A stretch of 64,000 nt of DNA from Actinocatenispora thailandica (GCF_016865425.1 NZ_AP023355.1:4772198-4836197); one strand, 5' to 3'. Shown: positions 19,809 through 27,637, counted from the stretch's first letter. Notes: generated by a model from the sequence alone, not told the origin. Numbers and translations are program-made.

Positions 19809-20456
19809 TCAAGTCGACACCACCGGAGCCGGCTCGGCGGGCCGGGCCGCGTGCTGCCGGATCCAGGCATGCATGGCGATGCCGCTCGCCACGCCGGCGT
19901 TGATCGACCTGGTCGAGCCGTACTGGGCGATCGAGCAGACCAGGCTCGCCGACCGCCGGGCCGGCTCGGACAACCCGGGGCCCTCCTGCCCGAACAGCAG
20001 CAGGCTGCGCCGCGGCAACGCCACCGACTCCAGCGCCACCGACCCGGGCAGGTTGTCGATCCCGACCAGGGTCAGGCCGGTGTCCGCCGCATACGCCAGC
20101 AACTCGTCGATGCCCGGGTGGTAACGCACGTGCTGGTACCGGTCGGTCACCATGGCGCCGCGCCGGTTCCACCGGCGCCGACCGACGATGTGCACCTCGC
20201 GGGCCAGGAACGCGTTCGCGGTGCGCACCACGGTGCCGATGTTGAAGTCGTGCTGCCAGTTCTCCACCGCCACGTGGAAGTCGTGCCGGTGGGTGTCCAG
20301 ATCGGCCACGATCGCCTCGCGCCGCCAGTAGCGATAGCGGTCGACCACGTTGCGGCGGTCACCGCCGGCCAGCAGCTCCGGATCGAGCCGCGGGTCGTCC
20401 GGCCACGGGCCCGCCCACGGGCCCACCCCGACGCCGCTGTCCTGTTCGTCGTGCAC
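19809..20456 (-). CDS. SpoU/TrmH-family RNA 2'-O-methyltransferase
   Basis: A 215-residue trefoil-knot methyltransferase. The three SpoU motifs are present: motif 1 NIGTVVRTANAFLAREV, motif 2 LLLFGQEGPGLSE and motif 3 QYGSTRSINAGVASGIAMHAW. The catalytic Arg is in VRTANAF. The family methylates ribose 2'-O in tRNA or rRNA; this short actinobacterial form lacks an N-terminal L30e-like substrate domain, so the target RNA is unclear. GTG 20456 is used. It is followed by the DUF6758 gene. Confidence 0.9.
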   Translation of the reverse strand: MHDEQDSGVGVGPWAGPWPDDPRLDPELLAGGDRRNVVDRYRYWRREAIVADLDTHRHDFHVAVENWQHDFNIGTVVRTANAFLAREVHIVGRRRWNRRGAMVTDRYQHVRYHPGIDELLAYAADTGLTLVGIDNLPGSVALESVALPRRSLLLFGQEGPGLSEPARRSASLVCSIAQYGSTRSINAGVASGIAMHAWIRQHAARPAEPAPVVST

Positions 20457-20502
20457 GATCCGACGATACGGCGCCGCCGATGCCGCGACGCCGTGCGCCG
20501 GG

Positions 20503-21021
20503 TCAGCGGGGCGGCTCGAACGGATCGCCGAAGGCGGCGCTCAGGTCGGCCAGGAACCGCCGCTCGGCCGCCGAGACCGCCTCCCCGCCGAAGCCGAGGA
20601 ACCCACCGGACCGCGCCGCGGCACAGACCCGGTCGGCGATCGCGACGACCCAGTCCCGGTATGCCGCGGCGTCGGCCGGCGCGGCCTTGGCGGCGAGCAC
20701 CCCGGCCGCCCGGCGGCAGGCGGCGAGCACGTCGGCGACGCCACGGGCCCGGTCGTTGAACTCGACCGCGGCCGGCTGGGGCGCCTCGGTGTCGTCGTCG
20801 GTCCACAGTTCGGCGGCGACCCGGCGCACCAGCGGGCTGTCCGAGTGCCGGCCCGACTCGATGGCGCGGTCGCCGGCGAGTCCCTCGTCGATCGTGCGGC
20901 GCATCCCGTCCGCCTCGGCGGAGGTCGCCGCGATCACCACCCGCTCCGGCAGCTCGACGAGCAGCTGCCACTCGTGCGGGTTGAAGTCGGTGACGTCACG
21001 GTGCTGCGTCTGACTGGTCAT
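20503..21021 (-). CDS. conserved actinobacterial hypothetical protein
   Basis: A 172-residue helical, acidic protein that I recognise only as a recurring actinobacterial family. It begins MTSQTQHRDVTDFNPHEWQL and contains VELPERVVIAATSAEADG and a Gly-rich SGGFLGFGGEAVSAAERRFL segment near the end. No signal peptide, membrane span or catalytic motif. ATG 21021 has GGAGG six bases upstream. It lies 46 bases before the TrmH-type gene and may be cotranscribed. Confidence 0.7.
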   Translation of the reverse strand: MTSQTQHRDVTDFNPHEWQLLVELPERVVIAATSAEADGMRRTIDEGLAGDRAIESGRHSDSPLVRRVAAELWTDDDTEAPQPAAVEFNDRARGVADVLAACRRAAGVLAAKAAPADAAAYRDWVVAIADRVCAAARSGGFLGFGGEAVSAAERRFLADLSAAFGDPFEPPR

Positions 21022-21208
21022 GCTGCCTCCGCACCCTCGGCTCCTGCTGAGAGACCGTCGGGGAGCCTCGTGGCCGGCTGCGCCGCCGAGGTCCGCCAAC
21101 AACCTCCCAGGATAGAGCCGGAATGTCCGGTGACGGGGCCGTCTGGGCCGGATGCCGCCACGTCGAGTGTCGGATCGGCGACGGTACGTCGGACGTTCCT
21201 GCGGTAGG

Positions 21209-21988
21209 TCAGCGGACCAGGTCGCTGCCCCAACCGTCGTAGTCCCCGCCGTGCGCCAGCACGACCGCCTGCACCTGCACCGACACCTCGTCGATGGCGG
21301 TGAGCGGGGCGGCCCGTACCGCGGTGAGGGTGACACCGCCCTCCGGGTCGGTGCTCGCCGTGACGCGGTAGCCGAGCGCACCCAGCTCCTTGCCGGTCGC
21401 ACCGGCACCGGCCTGGTCGGCGAAGTGCGCCGAGTGCTCGATCGGCCGCGGCACCTCGACCCGGTCGCCGCGTGCCACCAGCGCCGCCACCAGCGGACGG
21501 TTGTAGCTGCGCTGCTCGGCCGCCGGGTCCTTGCTGAACACGGCCCGCACGTAGCTCCAGTCCGGGTCCGCCTCGGCGTGCTGCACCGGTACCGCCGGAC
21601 CGGTCGGCAGTTCGGGACCGGCCGGCAGCCTCAACTCCCCCGGTTCGGCCGGCAGCTGGAACACGAACGTGCACTCGCCGTCGCTGATCACCCGGCCCAC
21701 GTACTGCCCGTCCGCCCGCTTGGCCACCTCGGCGGCCAGCTTGTCCTCGAACACGTACAGCTGGTGCGCGGCACCGGCCGCCGGCGAGCCGTCCGGGCGG
21801 GTGGCGCCGAACGCGACCCGCACGGTCAGCCGGACCGGCAGCTCCGCGACCGGCGCGGCGGCCACCGCGGCGAGGTCGGCGTGCAGCATCGCGTCGGCCT
21901 CCGGCCGGTCCGCGGACGCCGGCACCCGGCCCGGGAAGGTCTGCCAGTCCGGCTCCCAGCTCGGCTTGTTGCGGCGGAACAGCGGCAC
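21209..21988 (-). CDS. RraB/DUF695-like protein
   Basis: A 259-residue soluble protein. The C-terminal half (RPIEHSAHFADQAGAGATGK, LGALGYRVTAS, VSVQVQAVVLAHGGDYDGWG) has the pattern of the RNase E inhibitor RraB fold, with the conserved His/Phe segment and the final D-Y-DGWG. The N-terminal half (RNKPSWEPDWQTFPGRVPAS) resembles DUF695. In proteobacteria RraB binds RNase E; in actinobacteria the partner is untested. GTG 21988 has GAGGGAG eight bases upstream. It heads the minus-strand gene group that runs to MarC. Confidence 0.68.
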   Translation of the reverse strand: MPLFRRNKPSWEPDWQTFPGRVPASADRPEADAMLHADLAAVAAAPVAELPVRLTVRVAFGATRPDGSPAAGAAHQLYVFEDKLAAEVAKRADGQYVGRVISDGECTFVFQLPAEPGELRLPAGPELPTGPAVPVQHAEADPDWSYVRAVFSKDPAAEQRSYNRPLVAALVARGDRVEVPRPIEHSAHFADQAGAGATGKELGALGYRVTASTDPEGGVTLTAVRAAPLTAIDEVSVQVQAVVLAHGGDYDGWGSDLVR

Positions 21989-22249
21989 GGCGGCGACTCC
22001 CTCGGGCTCACGGTTCGGTACCCGGGCCCGGAACCATCGTGGTCCTGGCCCGCCGACGCGGCGACCGGTTCCCGGCCACCGCCGGCAAGTCTGCCGTACC
22101 GGCCGGCCACCCGCCCGGCCGGCACGACACCCGTCCGACCTGGCGGGACCGCGGGCGGTGGTGCTCCGGTCGAGACCCGGCGGGTACCAGCACCGGACCG
22201 CGCACCAGGGGCATCCCACCGGAGCCGGGCGGCATGCCAGACTCTGCGC

Positions 22250-22747
22250 ATGCAGGGGCAGACCATCACTCGGGCCGGCGCCGACGACGAGGTACCGGAC
22301 GATCCCCCGGTCCGGCGGCTGGCCCCGCGCGGCCGCTGGATCCGGGTGGCGGTCGCGCTCGCCGGCGCGGCGCTGCTGCTGGTCGGCACGCTCGCCGGGC
22401 AGGACGACGACTTCCCGTTCGGCCCGTTCCGGATGTACGCGACGGCCGACAAGCTGAACGCGCCGGTGCACGACACCCGGCTGCACGCGGTCGACGCGGC
22501 CGGCCGGCAGCTGCGCCTCACCGACGAGCAGACCGGGTTCCGCCGAGCCGAGCTGGAAGGGCAGCTGCCCCGCATCCGGCGGCACCCGGAGCTGCTCGGC
22601 GCGATCGCCACCGCGTACCACCGGCGGCAGCCGGGCGCGCCGCGGCTGGTCCGCATCGACGTGGTGGTGCGGCTGCTCGCGTTGCGTGACGGCCGGCCCA
22701 CCGGCTCCTACACCGAACGCACCGAGGCCACCTGGCGGGCCCGGTGA
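22250..22747 (+). CDS. single-span membrane protein paired with HTTM protein
   Basis: A 165-residue protein. After a polar N-terminus (1-33) there is one membrane helix (IRVAVALAGAALLLVGTLAG) and a 110-residue outer domain beginning DDDFPFGPFRMYATADKLN. Its stop overlaps the start of the HTTM gene by four bases (GTGA), so they are translationally coupled and probably form a complex. No known catalytic motif. ATG 22250 is the first start near the membrane segment; the longer open frame back to 21152 runs through the opposite gene. Confidence 0.75.
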   Translation: MQGQTITRAGADDEVPDDPPVRRLAPRGRWIRVAVALAGAALLLVGTLAGQDDDFPFGPFRMYATADKLNAPVHDTRLHAVDAAGRQLRLTDEQTGFRRAELEGQLPRIRRHPELLGAIATAYHRRQPGAPRLVRIDVVVRLLALRDGRPTGSYTERTEATWRAR

Positions 22748-23646
22748 CCGCATCGCTCCGGGCGCTCGGGCGCTGGTTCACCAGCCCGGTACCGCTCGGC
22801 CGGATCGCTGCGTTCCGCACCGTCGTGTACCTGTTCGTGGCCGCCGACCTGGTGCTCTTCACGCCGTGGGTGCGGCTGCACGCCGACGTGCCCGGCACGC
22901 TCTACCAACCGCTGCTGATCGGCCGGCTGCTGCCGCTGCCGACGCCCGGCCACCTGCTCGTCACGGTGCTGTTCTGGGTGCTGCTCGGCACCACCCTGGT
23001 GGCCGCCACCGGCCGCGCGCCGCGGCTGCTCGGCTGGCTGGTCTTCGCCCTCTACCTGGAGTGGATGCTCATCGCGATGAGCTACGGCAAGGTCGACCAC
23101 GACCGGTTCGACCTGCTGGTGGCGCTCGCCGTACTGCCCACGGTCGGCGCGGCACGGCACGGCGACCCGACCCGGTCGGAGAAGGCCGGCTGGGCCCTGC
23201 GGTGCACCCAGCTCGCCGTGGTCGCCACCTACTTCCTGTCGTCCTGGGCGAAGTTCCGGTTCGGCGGGCTGGAGTGGCTCACCGGGGCCACCATGGCCCG
23301 GGCGGTGCTGCGCCGCGGCACCGAACTCGTCGAGTGGTCCACGCACGTACCGCACCTGCTGGTCGTGGTGCAGTTCCTGATCGTCGCGTTCGAGCTGACC
23401 ACGCCGATCGTGTTCCTGCTCCGCGGCCGCTGGTACCACCTGCAGGTCGCGCTGATGTACGCGTTCCACCTGATGGTGTTCGCCGCGGTGACGATCAGCT
23501 TCGTGCCGCACCTGATCGCGATGACGAGCTTCCTGCCGCTGGAGCGGGTACGGCCGGTGCGCTGGGTGCGGCGGCTGGCCGACCGGCGACCGGACCCGGC
23601 GAGCACCGAGCCGGCCGAGCCGTCGCCCGTCGGCGACACGATCTAG
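22744..23646 (+). CDS. HTTM (vitamin K-carboxylase-like) membrane protein
   Basis: A 300-residue protein with about eight predicted membrane spans, matching the HTTM domain found in horizontally transferred homologues of vitamin K-dependent gamma-carboxylase. Family hallmarks: GRIAAFRTVVYLFVAADLV at the start, SSWAKFRFGGLEWLTG and MYAFHLMVFAAVTISFVPH. The true carboxylase catalytic Lys environment is not recognisable, so activity is unknown. It is coupled to the upstream single-span gene and convergent with a DCC-family gene; HTTM and DCC proteins are frequent neighbours or fusions. Confidence 0.86.
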   Translation: MTASLRALGRWFTSPVPLGRIAAFRTVVYLFVAADLVLFTPWVRLHADVPGTLYQPLLIGRLLPLPTPGHLLVTVLFWVLLGTTLVAATGRAPRLLGWLVFALYLEWMLIAMSYGKVDHDRFDLLVALAVLPTVGAARHGDPTRSEKAGWALRCTQLAVVATYFLSSWAKFRFGGLEWLTGATMARAVLRRGTELVEWSTHVPHLLVVVQFLIVAFELTTPIVFLLRGRWYHLQVALMYAFHLMVFAAVTISFVPHLIAMTSFLPLERVRPVRWVRRLADRRPDPASTEPAEPSPVGDTI

Positions 23647-23647
23647 G

Positions 23648-23735
23648 CCGGCAGCAAGCCCGCTGACAGTGCCGGTCGGCTGGACCGGCAGCAAGCCCGC
23701 TGACAGTGCCGGTCGGCTGGGCCGGCAGCTCGCCG
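23648..23735. repeat. tandem repeat, 37-bp unit
   Basis: Two almost identical 37-bp units (23648-23684 and 23685-23721, differing at the last position) are followed by a diverged third copy that runs to the stop codon of the DCC gene. The units hold CCGGCAGCAAGCCCGCTGAC and CAGTGCCGGTCGGCTGG. The array fills the gap between convergent genes. Confidence 0.85.
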
Positions 23736-23737
23736 GG

Positions 23738-24121
23738 TCAGTGCCGGTCGGCGGCGGGGAGCGCGCAGGCCGCGGTACCGCCGGGCATCAGGTCACGGTG
23801 CCGGGCGACCCACCGGTACGCCGGCCAGGCCAGCCAGCGCACCGGCGGCGCGCCGAGCGCCACACCCAGCGGCCGCCAGAACGATCCGGCATCGCGCAGC
23901 AGCCGGGCGATCGCGTCCGGTCCGGCCGCGACGCCGGCCGGGTCGATCCACTGGACGGCCGCGTCGGCCTGCTGCTGGCTGACGCCGAGCGCGTCGAGGT
24001 CGGCCCGCTGCCAGGGCAGCACCGCGGCCCGGGTCGGGATGTGCCGCTCGACGAAGCCCGCGCAGCGCGAGCAGAACGCGCAGTCACCGTCGAACAGGAA
24101 CGTGGGGCGCTCGCCGGTCAT
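23738..24121 (-). CDS. DCC-family thiol-disulfide oxidoreductase
   Basis: A 127-residue thioredoxin-like protein with the family-defining FDGDCAFCSRCAGFVE at residues 10-25, containing the redox CxxC, and the C-terminal FWRPLGVALGAPPVRWLAWP and YRWVARHRDLM. Members (for example YuxK) often pair with HTTM proteins, one of which is encoded convergently next door. ATG 24121 has AGGA upstream. Its end is reached by the third copy of the 37-bp repeat. Confidence 0.9.
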   Translation of the reverse strand: MTGERPTFLFDGDCAFCSRCAGFVERHIPTRAAVLPWQRADLDALGVSQQQADAAVQWIDPAGVAAGPDAIARLLRDAGSFWRPLGVALGAPPVRWLAWPAYRWVARHRDLMPGGTAACALPAADRH

Positions 24122-24156
24122 ACCGCCATCCTGCCCCTGGCCGGTACCACCGGCCA

Positions 24157-24194
24157 GCGTCCGGGCCGGTGTCCCCCGACACCGGCCCGGACGC
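24157..24194 (-). terminator. hairpin terminator after the class A hydrolase gene
   Basis: A perfect 17-base stem (arms 24157-24173 and 24178-24194) with a 4-base loop, 80 bases beyond the stop of the serine hydrolase and just before the DCC start. It is the strongest hairpin in the window. Confidence 0.7.
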
Positions 24195-24276
24195 AGGTCG
24201 CAGCGGCGGTCGACTCGTCGTGGGCAGCGACTCCGCCGCGGCGGCTCGACCTCGGCGGCCCGACCGGCGGCGGAGT

Positions 24277-25182
24277 TCAGTGGCCGGCGGCGCGCAGCGA
24301 CTCGACCGCGGCGGCGGCCGCGGCAGCGATCGCCGCGTTCATCGGCCGCTCCTGCCCGCTCCGGTCGGTACGGGTGAAGGCGGCGACGGCGTAGCCTCGG
24401 CCGTCCGGACAGGAGACGACACCGATCTCGTTGCGGATCACCCCGGCGAGACCGCCGGACTTCGCGGCCACCCGTACCGGCGGGGCGAAACCGGCGGCGA
24501 TCCGGTTCCGGGTCAGCTGGCGACCCATCAGCTCGCGGACCCGGGCGCAGGCCGCTGCCGGGGCCGCCGCATCGGACCAGATCAGCCGCAGCAACTCGAC
24601 CTGCTGGCGGGCGGTGCTGCGGGTGCCGGTGGCCGGCGTCAACTCGCGCGCGGCCCGCACCAGTCCGTCGACCCGGCGTACCTGGTCGGCCGGCGGGTCG
24701 GTGTCGAACCAGCGGGCCAGCTCGTCCCAGCCGGCGAACCCGGCGTCGCGGCCGATCGAGTCGACCACCTCGCGCTCGTTCCCGGTCACCACCGTGTCGG
24801 TCAGCCCCAGCGTGGCCAGCGCCGCGTTGAGTTCGTCGACGCCGATCATCGCCAGCAGCGCGTCGGTCGCCACGTTGTCGCTGATCGTCAGCGTCGGCGC
24901 GACCAGGTCGCGGGCCGAGACCGTCACGTCGTCGCGAAACAGCGAGAACCCGACCGGGCCGGGTGATCGGTCCGCGGCCGGCAGCGTGACCCGCCGCTGC
25001 GGGTCGAGCCGGCCGTCGGCGAACCGGCGCTCGGCCTCCAGCGCGATCGGGACCTTCACCACCGACGCGAGTACCACCGGCTCGTCCCCGTGCAGCCCGA
25101 CCGATGCGCCGTCGGTCAGCGACGACACCAAGATCGCGCCCCGGCACTCCGCCCGCTCGAAGATCTCCCGCAGCTCGTCCAC
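24277..25182 (-). CDS. class A beta-lactamase-like serine hydrolase without signal peptide
   Basis: A 301-residue penicillin-binding/beta-lactamase-fold protein. Class A motifs: SxxK at residues 40-43 (ASVVKVPIAL), SDN at 101-103 (ISDNVATDAL) and KSG (AAKSGGLAG) in the last quarter. The omega-loop Glu of true beta-lactamases is not clear; there is an EREVVD near residue 145. It has no export signal: only 12 residues precede the first strand. Actinobacteria carry such cytoplasmic-looking copies, sometimes annotated as serine hydrolases. GTG 25182 follows GGGAG; GTG 25203 is the alternative. Confidence 0.83.
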   Translation of the reverse strand: MDELREIFERAECRGAILVSSLTDGASVGLHGDEPVVLASVVKVPIALEAERRFADGRLDPQRRVTLPAADRSPGPVGFSLFRDDVTVSARDLVAPTLTISDNVATDALLAMIGVDELNAALATLGLTDTVVTGNEREVVDSIGRDAGFAGWDELARWFDTDPPADQVRRVDGLVRAARELTPATGTRSTARQQVELLRLIWSDAAAPAAACARVRELMGRQLTRNRIAAGFAPPVRVAAKSGGLAGVIRNEIGVVSCPDGRGYAVAAFTRTDRSGQERPMNAAIAAAAAAAVESLRAAGH

Positions 25183-25256
25183 GCCCCGAGTCTCCCAGCG
25201 CACTCCGCACCCGCCCGCCGGGTCCGGGCGTTCGGTTCATCCGCCGCCGCGCGCCG

Positions 25257-25425
25257 CTAGGGCGTGTCTTCGTGGCTCCGCCCGGGCGAGCCGGAGTCCG
25301 TTTGTTCGCTCGCAAGGCGCAGGTGCGGGTGCATGCCGGTGTCGTATAGGCCCGTGCCGACCACGCCGCGAGCGGGCGAACGGGCCCGGCGCAGCCGGGT
25401 GGCTGGCCATGAAGACACGCCCTAG
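25257..25425. mobile_element. MITE-like insertion, about 165 bp, with 19-bp terminal inverted repeats
   Basis: Left end 25257-25275 CTAGGGCGTGTCTTCGTGG and right end 25407-25425 are inverted copies at 18 of 19 positions. The termini GGGCGTGTC resemble ends of IS5-type elements of actinomycetes, and both ends are flanked by CTAG, which fits a TA or CTAG target duplication. A second, inner inverted repeat (GTTCGCTCGC near 25304, GCGAGCGGGCGAAC near 25368-25381) suggests a folded transcript. No transposase is encoded. It sits 75 bases upstream of the class A hydrolase gene and 47 before the next plus-strand gene. Confidence 0.75.
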
Positions 25426-25471
25426 GCTCGGCGCCCCCGGCGCCATCGGAGCGGCGGGCACGAGGAGGCCG

Positions 25472-25837
25472 ATGATGCCGTTCGGATCGCCGAGCCGGGA
25501 CAGGGCGCGAAGCAACGGCGCGGGCCCGGTTCGGGCGGGCGGCGTCATCGCACGCGGAGCCGTCGGGTACCTGATCTCGGCGGTCACGTTCGGCTGCCTG
25601 AAGTTGTTCGTGGCGAACGGCTGCAACTGGGGGGACGACACCGCGCTCTCCGTCCTGCTGGCCGCAACGCTGCTTGCGGTGCTGCTCACGGTGCTCGGCG
25701 GCTGGGCACTGCGGTCCCGCCGCCGGCTGTCCCGGGCGGCGAGGTTCGCCGTTCTGCTGATGGTGCTGATCGGGCTCGCCGCGATCTGGCTGATCGGCTG
25801 GTACGCCTCGACCTTGCCGTCCGGCTGCCCGGTGTGA
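25472..25837 (+). CDS. two- to three-span membrane protein of unknown function
   Basis: A 121-residue protein (120 if the second ATG at 25475 is used; that one has better spacing from AGGAGG at 25463-25468). Residues 1-27 are basic; membrane segments follow at about 30-50 (VIARGAVGYLISAVTFGCL), 60-80 (ALSVLLAATLLAVLLTVLGG) and 92-115 (FAVLLMVLIGLAAIWLIGW). One Cys pair (GCLKLFVANGCNWG) lies between spans 1 and 2, on the outer face by charge. No family recognised. The MITE-like element ends 47 bases upstream and may influence its promoter. Confidence 0.72.
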   Translation: MMPFGSPSRDRARSNGAGPVRAGGVIARGAVGYLISAVTFGCLKLFVANGCNWGDDTALSVLLAATLLAVLLTVLGGWALRSRRRLSRAARFAVLLMVLIGLAAIWLIGWYASTLPSGCPV

Positions 25838-25921
25838 GGCCCGAACCGCCGGAACGACGGCCTGCGGACGTGCGGCCGGCAGGGTGGTACGACCGGATCC
25901 GCGGTTTCGGTGGACGATCGA

Positions 25922-25937
25922 TCGAACGTGTGTTCGA
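25922..25937. promoter_or_regulatory. LexA-binding SOS box
   Basis: TCGAACGTGTGTTCGA is a perfect 6-4-6 palindrome of the mycobacterial/actinobacterial LexA consensus TCGAAC-N4-GTTCGA. It ends 8 bases before the start codon of the radical SAM gene, so LexA would block its promoter or early elongation. Orthologues of Rv2578c belong to the LexA regulon in mycobacteria, as I recall, which supports the call. Confidence 0.9.
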
Positions 25938-25945
25938 ATGGATGC

Positions 25946-27637
25946 ATGCGTTGGGAACAGCAGCGGGCCGATCACCTGGCCGAACAGGCGTTGCCGCTCG
26001 GGCTGCCCGATCCGGTGGCGCAGCGGCGCGGGTCGGGCCGGGCCGGCCTGCAACTCGCCCCGACCGGCCCGGTCATCGCCGGCACCGAGGACGCGATGGC
26101 CATCGAGATCCAGGCCAAGTCGCTGATCAACCGGGTGCCGGGCGAGTCGGCGATGCCGTTTCGCTGGACCATCAATCCCTACCGGGGCTGCACCCATGCC
26201 TGCGTGTACTGCCTGGACGGCGCGACCCAGGTGCTGCTCGCGGACGGGCGCTCGCGTCCGATCGCCGAGCTGCAGGTCGGTGACGAGATCTACGGAACCC
26301 GTCCCGACGGCGTCCACCGGCGATACGTCCCGACCCAGGTGCTGGCGCACTGGCGAACCGTCAAACACGCGTACCGGGTCGCCCTCGCGGACGGCACGAC
26401 CATCGTGGCCAGCGGCGATCACCGTTTCCTGACCGAGCGGGGCTGGAAGCACGTGCGCGGTGCGACGAACGGCGCCGCACGACGGCCGTTCCTCACCACC
26501 GGCGACACGCTGCTGGGCACCGGTTGGCTCCCGGTCCCGGCCGATGCGGAACCCGACCGCAGCCGCGGGCGCCGGTCCGGGTTCGGTCGAGGCAGCGGCA
26601 CCCTCGGCACCGACACCTCTGTTCACAGCACCGTCGATCGCTTTCGGTTGGCACCGGCTGGCGGCCAGACGATCGACCGCGAGCGCACGCCGAGCGGCAC
26701 CGCGGTCCGGTGCGCGGCGGGCCTGCGGGTCGTCTCGATCGAGGATCTCGGTGAGGAACGCGAGATGTACGACATCACGACCGGCACCGGGGATTTCGTC
26801 GCCAACGGCGTGATCAGCCACAACTGCTTTGCGCGGAACACGCACACCTATCTCGATCTGGACGCCGGGCACGACTTCGATTCGAAGATCATCGTGAAGG
26901 TCAACGCCGGGCCGCTGCTGCGGCGCGAGCTGGCCTCGCCCCGGTGGTGCGGCGAGCCGATCGCGATGGGTACCAACGTCGACCCGTACCAGCGGGTCGA
27001 GGGGCGCTACCGGCTGATGCGCGAGATCCTGAGCGCGCTGCGCGATCACGCCAACCCGTTCTCGATCCTGACCAAGGGCACCCTGATCCAACGCGACCAG
27101 GACCTGCTGACCCAGGCCGCGGCGAGCACCGACGTCTCGGTCGCGTTCTCGATCGGGTTCCTGGACGAGACGCTGTGGCGGCTGGTCGAGCCGGGCACCC
27201 CGGCACCGTCACGCCGGCTCGACCTGGTCCGCCGGTTCACCGATGCCGGCATCGGCTGCTCGGTGCTGATGGCACCGATCCTGCCCGGCCTCACCGATCA
27301 GGAAGCCGAGCTGGATCGCACGGTCGCGGCCCTGGTCGGCGCTGGCGCCACCAGCATCACGCCGATCGTGCTGCACCTGCGGCCCGGGGCCCGCGAGTGG
27401 TACCAGGCGTTCCTCGCCCAGCACTTCCCTCGGCTGGTCCAGCCATACCGGCGGCTCTACCGCAACGGCAGCTACGCGCCGGCCGCCTACCAGCGCACGG
27501 TCGTGGCGCGGGTGCGGGCCGCCTGCCGGCGACACGGCCTGCCGGACCGCTCGCCGGACAACTTCCGCGAGGTCGGCGACGGGGCTCCGGCTGGGCCGGC
27601 GTCGCGCCGGCCGGCCGAGCAACTGCGACTGGTCTGA
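25946..27637 (+). CDS. intein-containing Rv2578c-family radical SAM protein
   Basis: A 563-residue precursor; removal of the 205-residue intein leaves 358 residues. N-extein 1-88 contains NPYRGCTHACVY with cluster Cys82 and Cys86. Residue 89, intein Cys1, occupies the place of the third cluster Cys. After splicing the real third ligand is Cys294, giving C-x3-C-x2-C followed by FARNTHTYLDLDAG. The C-extein carries family features (MGTNVDPYQRVEGRYRL, FSILTKGTLIQRDQDLL, LRPGAREWYQAF) shared with SplB-like radical SAM enzymes. A DNA-repair role is inferred from SOS control and SplB similarity. ATG 25946 starts similarity and lies just after the SOS box; no strong ribosome site. Confidence 0.93.
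   Translation: MRWEQQRADHLAEQALPLGLPDPVAQRRGSGRAGLQLAPTGPVIAGTEDAMAIEIQAKSLINRVPGESAMPFRWTINPYRGCTHACVYCLDGATQVLLADGRSRPIAELQVGDEIYGTRPDGVHRRYVPTQVLAHWRTVKHAYRVALADGTTIVASGDHRFLTERGWKHVRGATNGAARRPFLTTGDTLLGTGWLPVPADAEPDRSRGRRSGFGRGSGTLGTDTSVHSTVDRFRLAPAGGQTIDRERTPSGTAVRCAAGLRVVSIEDLGEEREMYDITTGTGDFVANGVISHNCFARNTHTYLDLDAGHDFDSKIIVKVNAGPLLRRELASPRWCGEPIAMGTNVDPYQRVEGRYRLMREILSALRDHANPFSILTKGTLIQRDQDLLTQAAASTDVSVAFSIGFLDETLWRLVEPGTPAPSRRLDLVRRFTDAGIGCSVLMAPILPGLTDQEAELDRTVAALVGAGATSITPIVLHLRPGAREWYQAFLAQHFPRLVQPYRRLYRNGSYAPAAYQRTVVARVRAACRRHGLPDRSPDNFREVGDGAPAGPASRRPAEQLRLV
26210..26824 (+). other. mini-intein inserted in the radical SAM cysteine motif
   Basis: 205 residues. Block A: Cys1 then LDGATQVLLADGRSRPIAEL; block B: GTTIVASGDHRFLT with SxxH; block F: EREMYDITTGTGDFVANG; block G: VISHN, with penultimate His and terminal Asn, followed by Cys+1 of the C-extein. 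Blocks C-E and LAGLIDADG are absent: a 90-residue Arg/Gly/Thr-rich linker stands in their place, so no homing endonuclease remains. All splicing residues appear intact. Boundaries follow from restoring the host motif CTHACVYCFARN. Confidence 0.94.

Noticed and set aside
26210-26824. Homing endonuclease inside the intein.
   Set aside because: The 205-residue insert has no LAGLIDADG or HNH motif; a low-complexity linker lies between blocks B and F.
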